Positions 40,712-49,664 of a stretch of DNA of 64,000 nt are shown here, piece by piece (the stretch's first letter is position 1; the number at the start of each line of letters is the position of its first letter). A program made the translations under genes and the position numbers. Source of the stretch: Bacillota bacterium (GTDB taxonomy: Bacteria > Bacillota > Clostridia > Clostridiales > Clostridiaceae). Location: positions 69,451 through 133,450 of the forward strand of contig JAEXLD010000118.1 of the NCBI GenBank assembly GCA_023445445.1, in the 5' to 3' direction. The notes below the pieces were generated by a model. The model saw nothing but the letters and a program-made list of their open reading frames with translations. It did not search any database and had not been told where the DNA came from.

Positions 40712-43700
40712 AATCTTTTATTTATTATATTTATTATGTCATCTTGTTGCTTTTTAAACATCCTATCTAAATCTGGCAAAACATCTTTGTCTACATTACC
40801 CTGTACAGTTATTCCACCCATATCAATACTAATAGGTTGTGGGTTTAAACTTCTAACAGCACTTAAATCTATTCTGCTACTTAACCCTGCCCCATTCATA
40901 TAACCATTGATGTCAAATATAGTATCTTTTATTGAATTTAAATTAGTCAACCAATCATTATATTGTAAATTTAAATTTGCTATTCCAACTTCTGTGTCTC
41001 TAAACATTTCATTCATAGCGTCATTTAAATTAACTGTCTGACCAAGCACATCTACGAAACCTGATTTCATAGCTGAACTTACTAAATTAGTTAAGTTTTG
41101 TGGGCTTAAAAAGTTTTCAAGCTTCTTATCTAATTCAGCTATAGCATCATCATAGGCATTTTCTTTATCTTCAAGCTCCTTGTCAATTAATTCTTGTTCT
41201 TGCTCAAATCTATCATTAATTGCTTGATTTTGATGTTCTGCTATTTTATCGTTAATTAATTTTTGTTGTGCTTCATAGTTTTTAATTAATTCTTCCAAGC
41301 GAACTTGTGATTTTCTGTCATTTGCAAATTGTAATTTATCTATGTCTGCTTGTAATTGAAGTAGTTTATTTCTTTCCTCATTTAATTCAGCTTCGTAATT
41401 GTCTTCACTGTACTGCTTGTTGTATAATTCCTGTTCATCTTTTAAAGCTTTCTTTTTCGATTCAATTCTCTTCCTGTCATTTTCCATACTCTTTTCAAGA
41501 GCTTTCTTTTCTGACTCGATTCTCTCTTCAACATTTTTCTTTATAAGGTCTGAAATTTGACTCTCTACATCGGCTACAGTTTCTAATTTTTCTCTATATA
41601 TAGCTTTTATTTCGTCATTTACCTTTGAAGCTGTATTTTGAAGTTCTAATAATTCATTATTAACATCTGGAATTTCATCTAGTAATAAAGAAGTATATCT
41701 TTCTAAATTTTTAGCTATTTGCTCAACATTATCTTTTGCATTTTCTTTTGTATCATTATCTGCTATACTATTAGCCCAGTCAGTTAATGCTTTTAAACGA
41801 TTCGAGTAATTGGTTACGGTTCCATCACCTGCAAAACCAAATCCATTAGCTGTTAAACTGCTTCTTAGCTCACTTAATTCTTTTTCTTGTTCTTTTCTGA
41901 GATTTTTTTGAGCTGATATTTGCTTTTGTATTATCTGCAACTGTTGTCCTAGATAATTTATTTTTTCTTTTTCCTTAGAATTTTCCATTAGTGCTTTGTT
42001 CTTTTCTAACTCGTTATCTAGTTGCTTTAAGGCGTTATTTACTTCATAATATCTATCTCTTAGGTCTTTAAGATTTTCGGCTAGTTTTTCTGTTTTATCT
42101 TTATTCTTGTCCATATCTTTACCAATAAGAGAACTTCCCGTTCCAAAAGTTGGTACAGACGTGTTAAAGCTTGCATAAAATTGATTAAAACTCGTTTCTA
42201 TTTTAGCTCTTTCTGTTTGTATAGTCTTTATTTGTTGTAATGCTCTTGTTGCAAATTTCTCGTTGTTAAGTGCATCTATTGATGTAGCTGATTGTACAGA
42301 TTTCTCTGCGAAATTATTTAACCTATTCTCTGCTTTAGTGATTTGCTCATCTAACTTAGCTAGTATATATGCTTTGGTTTCTGCATAATTTCTAGTATTT
42401 TCAAGTTCTTTCCTATATGTATCAGCACTACCACCAAGCAAATTTGATAAGAATTCTGAAAGTGGTTTAGATAATTGATTTATAAATCCAGCTTTAGCCT
42501 CATTTAAGGTTCTAAAATTCTTCAAATCAAAACCATACTTATCACTGTTAACATCTACAAATTCACTCGCAAACTTATTAAAAGCATCCTGTGCTTCTGC
42601 ACTATTTTTTATTTTGTCATTGTAATAACTTTCATCATTTCCTCTCATTATCTGATAGGCTTCTTGTTGTATTGCGACTTGATCTTGAATCTTGTTATTT
42701 AAAAATTCTTGTACTGCGTTAATATCTGTGATATTTCCACCTAATTCACTGTAATTTTTAGCAAGTTCAGCTACTATATCAGGCGTAAGTTGTTGCTCTT
42801 TATTTATCTTCTGTAGGAGAGTATCAAGTTTTTCTACTTCTTCAACAGCTTTTCCATAATTTTGCGTTGCTTGTTCAACTGATACTTCTGCAAAACCTCC
42901 AGCTCCTTCAGTATTAGCATTTTTCTCTTTTTCGCTTGTGTTTTCTTTAAGTGAATCTGTCGCTTTATTTACAGAATTTATATAATTGTTAACAGCACTA
43001 GTGTCAAAGCCCATTTGAGTTAATTGAGAGGACTTATATCCATTATCTAATAACCATTTTATATGAACTTGAGCTTGTGATGCCTTTAAAGTTGTGTCCT
43101 GTATTTCTTGATTAAGCTTATCTAAATCAGCTTGGGTTACGTTTTGAGAATATGTACCTGTTGTAGTTTGACCTCTTTCCGTATAAGATACCTGCTTTGT
43201 GTATTCTTCTCCTTTTATCATAGCAAGTTTCATTTCTTCATATTGCTTTTTCTTTTGTCCTAAAGCACTTAGTTCGCTAGATAACCCCCTATTTGTTTCT
43301 ATGAATCCTAACGCTTCAATTTCCATTTGTTCTTTTTTAAGCCTAATCTGTTCCTCAATTAGTCCATTATTTTGACTTATAGCATCACCCTGCATATTAA
43401 AGCCTGTGGCTGACTGAGGTAGAACGCTAGCTAATTCTTTTTCTATCTCAACTAATTGAGATTCTAAGTCTTTCCTTTGAGTTATGTCCGAAGTATCGTT
43501 TATTTGTTGCTCTAATTTTGTTTTTTCATCAAGCAAATTTTGTGCCTGTGTTATAGCTTTGCCACTGTCGGTTATAAATCTAGTAGATTCTTCGTTCATT
43601 TCTCTCATTTCTTCTTTTGTTACTATTATTTTATCCACTAGTTTAGTAATACCTGTTATAATTCCAGTTATTGCAAGACTAAGCCCCATAGTCATAGTTG

Positions 43701-46026
43701 TAGTGGCTAAAGCAGAAGCTAGTTCTACAGCTTTAAAACTTACCGCTAAAACTGTATTTTTAGCACTCAATACACTCGCTTTAGCACTCGCACTCGTCAT
43801 ACTTTCTGCGAATTTATTAAATGCACCCGATATAACTCTTCCCATACTCATTTGGGTTGACTTAGCCATATTGTCTATTTTGAGTGACAGCCCTCCAACT
43901 ATTGGCATATTCTTTGTTATACCCACATACATCTCTTTATTAAATAAGACTAAGGCGGTTGTGGCAATCCCTATTGTTGTTGGTAAAGCACCGAAAGTAT
44001 TAGACATCTTCCCGAATACTTCTAGTGAGGACGTGCCTAAATCCACTACAGTTTTTATAGTGTCAGAATTTATTGCATCCACCCAAATACTTTTTAGTGT
44101 TTCAGAAAACTGGTTCATTTTACCCTCAATAGAATCCATAAACCTATTCTGCTCTTCGTAACTCGATCCAGAACTTTCTAATGCACTATTGTAGGCTTCG
44201 ATTCCTTCTTGCATATTTTTCATTGTTCCTGAGAATATATTCCCCTGTCTTTGCCCAGCTATTACGTATTGTAAATATGCCCTTTGCCCATCTGTTAGCT
44301 TAGGATATACTTCTGCTAATTCGGTCATTTGCTGATAAGTAGACTTGAAAGTATTATCATCAACCATTATGTCTACCATCTGCCCAGCAGACTCTGTTAA
44401 TTGTTTAATTTCATCTCTTAATTTAGAAACAGGAATAGAAGTTTCATCTATCTCCGTTTCCATTCCACGTAATCTCATAGCGATTGTCTTTAGGGCTGTC
44501 CCCGTAACATCGGCATCTTGTATTGAAGCATTTCCAGCAACAAATATTCCTACGGCTTGTTCATAGGTGTTTCCAGCTTCGTAAAGTGCATTACCCATCT
44601 TTTGCAATCCGTCAGCTACATCTTTTGTAGAGCTAGAAAATTTATTACCTGTATTGTTTGCAACATCCATTATGTGTATCATATCTTCTAAAGAATTTAA
44701 GTCAAACCCCTTACTTATAGTAATAAGAGCTTTTGACGCATCGTCTATATTATCGAATTCACCGACATTTTTAAAAATTGTTGAATTTTTTGCACGCTCA
44801 GAGGCGTCATCTATAGCATAGCCAAGTTTTGAATAATATTCTGTTGCTTTAATTATATTTTCTGTACTCGTACCGACTGATTTTGCCATATTATTTGCAA
44901 CTACCGTAAAACCATCTAATTGCGTTTGTGTAGCTTTTGCAACACGTGTTAAGTCACGCATAGCCGAATCTAAACTTACAATATCATTTATGCCTTTTTT
45001 TACTTCGGCTATTCCACTATAAATTATACTACCACCAAAAGCATACATACCCATTCTTTTAAATAAATTAGAAAATGAGGATTCATATTTTACCAACTCA
45101 TTAGTTTGAACCCTCATTTCATTTATAGTGGAATTTATTCTATTTTTCTCAGCTGTACCCAATAGGGTATTCTGTTTCTTTAAGTTTTCCATTTGAGATA
45201 TTTGCCTAGATATCTCATTATTTAATTCAGCTTGTTCGGTAGGTTTTCCTCCGCCTTTATTGTTTACAGCTTGTTGGTATATTTTTAATTTTGATATAAC
45301 TTTATCCAAATAATCGTTTTGTTTTAACAGATCTTGATTAAATTTGTTTTCACTATTAGTTTGAACCTTTGCTTTAGTCCTAACATAAGAATCTTCGAGA
45401 ATTGACCTTTCTTTTAGTAAATTATTGTATTGAGCTTCATCAGCTAGTTTCGATTTACTAACACTATTTATATTTTCTCTATTTATTTGTTGAGTATAGT
45501 TTAACTGTTCTTGTAATACCTTCGCATATTCTCCATCGGCAGTTAGTAATTTGGTTTTTAAATCATATTCTGTTTTTTGTAGCTTAACTATTTCATCATA
45601 AACAGCTTTTTTATTTTTATCAACATCGCCAGAAATGCTAACACTACTGCTTCCAGTTGTTAAGTTTTGTACTGTTCTAATTGTTTCTTTTAATTTATTA
45701 TTAACATCAGTTATAACTCTAAGTTGACCATCCGACATTAACTCTATTTTATATTTAGACATTCCTTGAATTTCTTTTAATGTTTTTGCTAGTTCTTCTA
45801 ATGATTTTGTTGAAGAGACTCCATCAATATCTAGTTTCGCTTTACTAAGTGTATTCATTTTTTTATTGATTTTATCAATGTTTTTATCTAAATTCAAAAA
45901 ATCTACATTTGTGATTTTTAAGTTTATTTGTTTAGAAACACTGTCTAATATTGATTGTGCTTCTTTTTTTAATTTATCTATAGAATCAAATTGTATACCA
46001 GAAGATACCATTAACCGTTTAGCCAT
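40696..46026 (-). CDS. Tape measure protein
   Basis: A 1776-residue tape measure, the largest protein of the window, setting tail length. Long N-terminal coiled coils, a TP901-type core near residues 325-480 (GINDIVSLDSAMRDLTRVAKATQTQLDGF...SLGYAIDDASERAKNS-like), membrane-seeking segments near 755-800 (ALATTTMTMGLSLAITGIITGI), and further coiled coils. Length implies a tail on the order of 250 nm by the usual rule of about 1.5 angstroms per residue. GGAGGAGTGATTC precedes the ATG. Confidence 0.92.
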   Translation of the reverse strand: MAKRLMVSSGIQFDSIDKLKKEAQSILDSVSKQINLKITNVDFLNLDKNIDKINKKMNTLSKAKLDIDGVSSTKSLEELAKTLKEIQGMSKYKIELMSDGQLRVITDVNNKLKETIRTVQNLTTGSSSVSISGDVDKNKKAVYDEIVKLQKTEYDLKTKLLTADGEYAKVLQEQLNYTQQINRENINSVSKSKLADEAQYNNLLKERSILEDSYVRTKAKVQTNSENKFNQDLLKQNDYLDKVISKLKIYQQAVNNKGGGKPTEQAELNNEISRQISQMENLKKQNTLLGTAEKNRINSTINEMRVQTNELVKYESSFSNLFKRMGMYAFGGSIIYSGIAEVKKGINDIVSLDSAMRDLTRVAKATQTQLDGFTVVANNMAKSVGTSTENIIKATEYYSKLGYAIDDASERAKNSTIFKNVGEFDNIDDASKALITISKGFDLNSLEDMIHIMDVANNTGNKFSSSTKDVADGLQKMGNALYEAGNTYEQAVGIFVAGNASIQDADVTGTALKTIAMRLRGMETEIDETSIPVSKLRDEIKQLTESAGQMVDIMVDDNTFKSTYQQMTELAEVYPKLTDGQRAYLQYVIAGQRQGNIFSGTMKNMQEGIEAYNSALESSGSSYEEQNRFMDSIEGKMNQFSETLKSIWVDAINSDTIKTVVDLGTSSLEVFGKMSNTFGALPTTIGIATTALVLFNKEMYVGITKNMPIVGGLSLKIDNMAKSTQMSMGRVISGAFNKFAESMTSASAKASVLSAKNTVLAVSFKAVELASALATTTMTMGLSLAITGIITGITKLVDKIIVTKEEMREMNEESTRFITDSGKAITQAQNLLDEKTKLEQQINDTSDITQRKDLESQLVEIEKELASVLPQSATGFNMQGDAISQNNGLIEEQIRLKKEQMEIEALGFIETNRGLSSELSALGQKKKQYEEMKLAMIKGEEYTKQVSYTERGQTTTGTYSQNVTQADLDKLNQEIQDTTLKASQAQVHIKWLLDNGYKSSQLTQMGFDTSAVNNYINSVNKATDSLKENTSEKEKNANTEGAGGFAEVSVEQATQNYGKAVEEVEKLDTLLQKINKEQQLTPDIVAELAKNYSELGGNITDINAVQEFLNNKIQDQVAIQQEAYQIMRGNDESYYNDKIKNSAEAQDAFNKFASEFVDVNSDKYGFDLKNFRTLNEAKAGFINQLSKPLSEFLSNLLGGSADTYRKELENTRNYAETKAYILAKLDEQITKAENRLNNFAEKSVQSATSIDALNNEKFATRALQQIKTIQTERAKIETSFNQFYASFNTSVPTFGTGSSLIGKDMDKNKDKTEKLAENLKDLRDRYYEVNNALKQLDNELEKNKALMENSKEKEKINYLGQQLQIIQKQISAQKNLRKEQEKELSELRSSLTANGFGFAGDGTVTNYSNRLKALTDWANSIADNDTKENAKDNVEQIAKNLERYTSLLLDEIPDVNNELLELQNTASKVNDEIKAIYREKLETVADVESQISDLIKKNVEERIESEKKALEKSMENDRKRIESKKKALKDEQELYNKQYSEDNYEAELNEERNKLLQLQADIDKLQFANDRKSQVRLEELIKNYEAQQKLINDKIAEHQNQAINDRFEQEQELIDKELEDKENAYDDAIAELDKKLENFLSPQNLTNLVSSAMKSGFVDVLGQTVNLNDAMNEMFRDTEVGIANLNLQYNDWLTNLNSIKDTIFDINGYMNGAGLSSRIDLSAVRSLNPQPISIDMGGITVQGNVDKDVLPDLDRMFKKQQDDIINIINKRLSGTR

Positions 46027-46054
46027 GAATCACTCCTCCTTTCAGATTATTTTT

Positions 46055-46083
46055 TAATAAAAAAGAATCACTCCTTGTGATTC
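46055..46083 (-). terminator. Terminator/switch hairpin before the tape measure gene
   Basis: GAATCAC (46065-46071) pairs with GTGATTC (46077-46083); the minus-strand product is followed by TTTTTTATT. An identical GAATCACTCCT lies at 46027-46037 over the tape-measure ribosome binding site, so the first arm could pair with either copy. Confidence 0.7.
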
Positions 46084-46092
46084 AAAGTAATC

Positions 46093-46527
46093 TTATTTAT
46101 TTTTCTTATCTAATTTATTAATTTCTTTAGCCTTTACATTCATTCCATTTATTCTTGTCATTGCCTCTACTTGAATTAATTTTAGTTCTACCTCCATCAA
46201 CTGAGCTATATTATTTCTCAACACACTTTTAATACAATCAGAAACAACTTTTCCTATTTCAAAGCATATGGTTTCCATCTCTGATGTTGGATTATGATAA
46301 CATTCCATAAATTTAAATTCATTTATATTTTTTATCTCTGGAATATCACTTACTATTAACTTTTTGAAAAGCATATAAATAGCCTTTGGGTTATCATAAT
46401 CTATATCTCCAGTTTCAGTTTTGGCAATGCTATTTAGTTTTTTTATTAATTTATTAGTTTCCTCTAAATTAGGAATCTTAATCTTAACACCTTCAAAAAT
46501 CTCTCTTTCTTCTTCTCTTTTTAACAT
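46093..46527 (-). CDS. Tail assembly chaperone-like protein (144 aa)
   Basis: ATG 46527 has GGGGAGTG upstream (the GTG at 46536 is inside it). Helical 144-residue protein with no motif; its position directly before the tape measure gene is that of the tail chaperone G. No extended second frame follows within the 66-base gap, so the usual frameshifted GT product is not evident. Function rests on position. Confidence 0.55.
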   Translation of the reverse strand: MLKREEEREIFEGVKIKIPNLEETNKLIKKLNSIAKTETGDIDYDNPKAIYMLFKKLIVSDIPEIKNINEFKFMECYHNPTSEMETICFEIGKVVSDCIKSVLRNNIAQLMEVELKLIQVEAMTRINGMNVKAKEINKLDKKNK

Positions 46528-46540
46528 ATATTTCACTCCC

Positions 46541-47005
46541 CTATTTTATTTCAAAATCTATATTATTTTTTATTGTTTTAATAACTATATCACTTTCATC
46601 TATTTTCTTTTGAGTTATTTGAGTAAAAGGTCTTGGTAGCTTTTTCTTGTATATCTCAGAATATTTCCATGTATATTCTCCATATTCAACCATTCCATCT
46701 ATAAAACCACTAGTGCTATTAGGATAATCAGAGTTTCCCCTTGTATCGTTTGTTACATTTACTTGTATGGAATCTCTTGTTTCTACATAATCAGCAACCA
46801 TGTTATCTCTTGATATTAAACCTTCCTCACCGTTACTTTCCTCACTTCTTCTATCATAATAACTTGGAGTGTACGCATCTAACACAACTTCCTGAATTGT
46901 TTCTTGCTCTACATCCTTTATTACTTCTACAACCTCATCTTTCATAACTTCTTTAATTTCTTTTTGAGCATATTTCCATAGAGATTCTAAATCTTTAAAA
47001 ACCAA
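46541..47005 (-). CDS. Putative tail-completion/minor tail protein (154 aa)
   Basis: TTG start with GTGGGGTG upstream. Helical N-terminus followed by AYTPSYYDRRSEESNGEEG and a segment on VEYGEYTWKY, a composition like HK97 gp10-type proteins. Its place between tail tube and chaperone-like genes is compatible with tail completion. No firm match. Confidence 0.5.
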   Translation of the reverse strand: MVFKDLESLWKYAQKEIKEVMKDEVVEVIKDVEQETIQEVVLDAYTPSYYDRRSEESNGEEGLISRDNMVADYVETRDSIQVNVTNDTRGNSDYPNSTSGFIDGMVEYGEYTWKYSEIYKKKLPRPFTQITQKKIDESDIVIKTIKNNIDFEIK

Positions 47006-47035
47006 TATATTTCACCCCACATTCAAAAATAGATA

Positions 47036-47068
47036 ACAAAAAAAGAGCCTGATAAAATCAAACTCTTA
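47036..47068 (-). terminator. Terminator after the lipoprotein gene
   Basis: AAGAG (47043-47047) and CTCTT (47063-47067), with an inner TGAT/ATCA pairing, followed on the minus strand by TTTTTTTG. It closes the left side of the inserted cassette. Confidence 0.75.
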
Positions 47069-47084
47069 ATTTAAAATCTAACTA

Positions 47085-47525
47085 TTATTTGTTTTTAATT
47101 TCTTCAACTATATCAAAAACTATTCCTGTTTCATTTACAATCAACAAAGGAACTTCTTCGCTTGAATTTGCACTATCCTTATCAATTATTATAAGTTCAT
47201 AACTGATATTTTTCACACCATCTGAAGCACCTAGCTTTTCTACCTTTTTATACAAGTCTAAAAAGGTATTTCTCATATTAACCCATTGATCATACCCACT
47301 ATCTTTAGATGCCACTTCGGAAATAGTTTCCTTTGTTAAATAATCAATAACTCTTATTGTTTTTCTGTCCTCAATGTATTTAACATCATAACCAGTACTA
47401 CTCTCTAATTTGCTTAAGAAATCCGTCATTTTTGTTTCTTTATTAGAGTTGGAACAACCAACCATTAAAATAAACATTAAAACAAAACTACTCATCAAAG
47501 CCATAATTTTCTTTTTATTCCACAT
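47085..47525 (-). CDS. Phage-encoded lipoprotein
   Basis: 146 residues. Basic start MWNKKK, hydrophobic MALMSSFVLMFILMV, then lipobox LMVGC with the lipidated Cys24. The mature part is a hydrophilic alpha/beta domain of about 120 residues. AAGGGG upstream, and TTAAAC-17-TATTAT just before it could be its own promoter. It lies inside the structural operon but is not expected in virions. Phage lipoproteins of this size often block superinfection at the cell surface; that role is inferred. Confidence 0.7.
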   Translation of the reverse strand: MWNKKKIMALMSSFVLMFILMVGCSNSNKETKMTDFLSKLESSTGYDVKYIEDRKTIRVIDYLTKETISEVASKDSGYDQWVNMRNTFLDLYKKVEKLGASDGVKNISYELIIIDKDSANSSEEVPLLIVNETGIVFDIVEEIKNK

Positions 47526-47608
47526 AGTTTTACCCCTTAAATATAATATATATCCATTTTACCATGTTTAAGTTTATATTTCTATATTTAACCATATTAA
47601 AAAATATA

Positions 47609-47701
47609 TTATCTGTCATTTAAAAGTTCCAACTGCTTTACTGCATTTCTTTTACTCATTTCTCCTGCGAGAAAACCATTTATTTTCAATTCATCCATCA
47701 T
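47609..47701 (-). CDS. Possible 30-residue peptide
   Basis: AAGGGGATTGA precedes ATGATG at 47701, opening a 30-codon frame (MMDELKINGFLAGEMSKRNA...). It lies just after a strong promoter and before the lipoprotein gene. It may be a leader peptide or a tiny regulator; coding is uncertain at this length. Confidence 0.4.
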   Translation of the reverse strand: MMDELKINGFLAGEMSKRNAVKQLELLNDR

Positions 47702-47758
47702 TCAATCCCCTTTTTTATTATTAAACCCTCAAGTTTATACGTTAACCTTATAGTATAT

Positions 47759-47787
47759 ATAATAACTCTACACCCTTTAACTGTCAA
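47759..47787 (-). promoter_or_regulatory. Minus-strand promoter of the inserted cassette
   Basis: TTGACA (47787-47782), 17-bp spacer, TATTAT (47764-47759), near the housekeeping consensus. It faces away from the plus-strand promoter at 47831 and drives the 30-codon frame and probably the lipoprotein gene. Confidence 0.75.
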
Positions 47788-47830
47788 GCATTTTCTTAAA
47801 CTTTTTGGTTTAATTTTCTCACCTACAGTA

Positions 47831-47859
47831 TTGATTGTTTCTCTAATTAAGTGTATTAT
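47831..47859 (+). promoter_or_regulatory. Plus-strand promoter of the HTH gene
   Basis: TTGATT (47831-47836), 17-bp spacer, TATTAT (47854-47859). The predicted start falls at about 47866, right at the GAGGTG, giving a very short leader. Confidence 0.7.
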
Positions 47860-47877
47860 ATGTATGAGGTGATATTA

Positions 47878-48111
47878 ATGGGCGTTAAAGAAGATATTAA
47901 AGCTTATATAGTAAAAAGTGGCTGGACTATAAGTAAAGTTGCTGAAGAATTAAATAAAAGAAACGGAACTGATTACTCCGTTCAGAATTTAAGCAAAAAG
48001 ATAAATAATGAAACATTGAGATATACAGAAGTATTACAAATTGCTGACATAATTGGGTACAGAATTAAATGGTTAGAAAAAGGCGTATATTATATACCTG
48101 ACCATGAATGA
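47878..48111 (+). CDS. HTH DNA-binding regulator (77 aa)
   Basis: ATG 47878 has GAGGTG upstream; a GTG at 47851 overlaps the promoter. Sequence VKEDIKAYIVKSGWTISKVAEELNKRNG...QNLSKKINNETLRYTEVLQIADIIGYRIKWLEKG is a helix-turn-helix of the small XRE-like type common in clostridial phages and plasmids. Divergent from the lipoprotein unit, so it may control it and itself. Ends before a bidirectional terminator. Confidence 0.75.
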   Translation: MGVKEDIKAYIVKSGWTISKVAEELNKRNGTDYSVQNLSKKINNETLRYTEVLQIADIIGYRIKWLEKGVYYIPDHE

Positions 48112-48165
48112 AAAAAATAGGGGAAGAAGGACTATATATCCAACTCCCCCTTTATTTATTATTTA
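48112..48165. terminator. Bidirectional terminator
   Basis: AGGGG (48119-48123) and CCCCT (48147-48151) with partial pairing of AAGGA and TATCC inside. The plus strand continues into a T/A-rich run; the minus strand ends in TATTTTTTTC. It ends the HTH gene and the homing endonuclease gene. Confidence 0.7.
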
Positions 48166-48200
48166 TAAAACTCATATTTTAATTAATTTTAATTAATTTT

Positions 48201-49463
48201 TTAACTTGCTTTTTCTATTATATTGTATTTAATCTTTTCTTCATCAGTAAGGTCTTGAACGTATTTGAAGTGGTAGCCTTTGTGATGAGGTCTTTTTCCA
48301 GTACATACCATGCTTATTTTGGATTTACACAAACTTTCCCCAAACACCTCTTTACTGTTTAAAGAACAATCTGTAGCTGAGTCAAAAATCATACCATTAT
48401 TTAAACAAATTAACTTCTTTTTATTCTTTTGTTGCGTTTGAGTAGCTCCATTCTTTAATTCCAATTTAGGATCGTAATCACACAACTCTATTGCTGACAT
48501 CTTTTTTAAATATGTGATAATTGTTGCTTTAGATAACCCCATAATTTTTGATATTTCCTTTGAAGATTTTATCCCTTCATTCCATAAATCAGAACACATT
48601 TTCATTATGCTATTATAAGATGATTTATTAATTTTATCCCAATTTATATGGTTAAAATCAAACGTTTCAGCCAACTTACTTTTTATGATGTTTTCTTTTA
48701 TATATTCAAAATCTGAAATTTCACAATTTATAATAATATATTGTTTTATACCATTTCTTATAGCCAGTTCTTCTTTTAAAATATCATTTTTAGTTATATA
48801 TGATAAAGGTCTACTACTGCTCCATTTTCCTTCTTGATAATGCAATTCTCCATTTACTTCTATTATCATATCTAATGAGGAAATATAAAAGTCATAAATT
48901 TTATCAGTTGGATTTTTATCACATAAAAAATCTACCTTCTTAGACCAATCAAACCTTTTTTGATACTCATATTCTATATTCAATTCTTTTAGTACCAAAA
49001 GCATAATTTTTTCAGGATAACTGATTTTATCAGAACAATAATCACAAGTAAATCCTTTATATAATAAATATGATTCAGTAACTGTTTTCTTTGTATGACA
49101 CTCCAAACATTTACATATATATTTTTTCCTGTTATCTTCATCTCTAAAACTATCTAATATCAAACAGTCCTTTTTTATAGTATTTATTGTTTGATTGTTT
49201 TTATACTTAAATTCTCTAAATCTAAGTTCTTCTATTATATTTCCAAATCCACCATTGACTAAAGCTATTGTGCTTATTGAATAATTTACTCCGTTAAACT
49301 CCAATACTGCTCTCTGTTTATCTTTTTCGTAATGAATAAATTTAAATTTATAAATATAATCATTATTCTTATAATATATATTTGAACCTATACTATTACA
49401 CCAATCGTATCTTTCCCCAATCCTTTTAATCTCTTTTAACTCAACTCTTCCTTCTTTACCCAT
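48201..49463 (-). CDS. Free-standing homing endonuclease (Vsr/EDxHD-like)
   Basis: 420 residues from ATG 49463 (GGAG nine bases upstream). A central zinc motif (C119, C122, C140, C143) is followed by a Vsr/EDxHD-type nuclease: Glu151 (SYPEK), Asp191 (YDFYI), EVNGELHYQ near 202-210. An HTH-like region (SKEISKIMGLSKATIITYLK, 301-320) and a C-terminal NUMOD1-like segment (LICLNNGMIFDSATDC...) bind DNA. This layout is known from phage homing endonucleases of the I-Bth0305I type. It lies between two intact tail genes, so it is not inside an intron of them. Confidence 0.8.
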   Translation of the reverse strand: MGKEGRVELKEIKRIGERYDWCNSIGSNIYYKNNDYIYKFKFIHYEKDKQRAVLEFNGVNYSISTIALVNGGFGNIIEELRFREFKYKNNQTINTIKKDCLILDSFRDEDNRKKYICKCLECHTKKTVTESYLLYKGFTCDYCSDKISYPEKIMLLVLKELNIEYEYQKRFDWSKKVDFLCDKNPTDKIYDFYISSLDMIIEVNGELHYQEGKWSSSRPLSYITKNDILKEELAIRNGIKQYIIINCEISDFEYIKENIIKSKLAETFDFNHINWDKINKSSYNSIMKMCSDLWNEGIKSSKEISKIMGLSKATIITYLKKMSAIELCDYDPKLELKNGATQTQQKNKKKLICLNNGMIFDSATDCSLNSKEVFGESLCKSKISMVCTGKRPHHKGYHFKYVQDLTDEEKIKYNIIEKAS

Positions 49464-49501
49464 TAATAAAATCTCCATATATTTTATTTCTCCAATAAAT
49501 A

Positions 49502-49570
49502 TAAAAAAATAGAAACAAGAGCTTGGAGTTGCTCCTTTCGATAAGAGTAGCTAATTCTTATCTAGTTCCT
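49502..49570 (-). ncRNA. Leader with attenuator-like hairpin before the homing endonuclease
   Basis: From a predicted start near 49570, a 7-bp hairpin GATAAGA/TCTTATC (49540-49562) is followed by AGGAGC/GCTCTT (about 49517-49536) and, on the minus strand, a seven-T run. It ends before the gene's ribosome binding site, so it could attenuate endonuclease expression or be a short separate RNA. Confidence 0.5.
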
Positions 49571-49576
49571 AATTTA

Positions 49577-49605
49577 ATAATAACATAAAAACTATTTTAA
49601 ATCAA
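49577..49605 (-). promoter_or_regulatory. Promoter for the homing endonuclease unit
   Basis: TTGATT (49605-49600), 17-bp spacer, TATTAT (49582-49577) on the minus strand, directly after the tail-tube terminator. Confidence 0.65.
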
Positions 49606-49621
49606 CATTTATTTAGTTAAT

Positions 49622-49653
49622 TTTTACAAAAACACACACCATATAGATGTGTG
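49622..49653 (-). terminator. Strong terminator after the tail tube gene
   Basis: CACACACC (49633-49640) pairs with GATGTGTG (49646-49653) in an 8-bp stem with five-base loop; the minus-strand product continues TTTTTGT. It isolates the highly expressed tube gene from the endonuclease and cassette downstream. Confidence 0.8.
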
Positions 49654-49664
49654 CAATCTAAAAA

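Noticed and set aside
43484..44161. 225-codon plus-strand frame opposite the tape measure gene
   Set aside because: Low-complexity hydrophobic translation lying fully antisense to a coiled-coil gene; no ribosome binding site. It is a mirror of the tape measure codon bias.
46093..46527. Programmed frameshift in the tail chaperone gene
   Set aside because: No second overlapping frame of useful length follows; only 66 bases separate it from the tape measure gene.
22892..48151. Similar AATAGGGG hairpins at 22892 and 48119 as ends of a mobile element
   Set aside because: They share only the terminator core; loops and flanks differ and no direct target repeats are visible.
48201..49664. Group I intron containing the homing endonuclease
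   Set aside because: Both neighbouring tail genes are complete, with their own starts, stops and a terminator between them, so nothing is interrupted.
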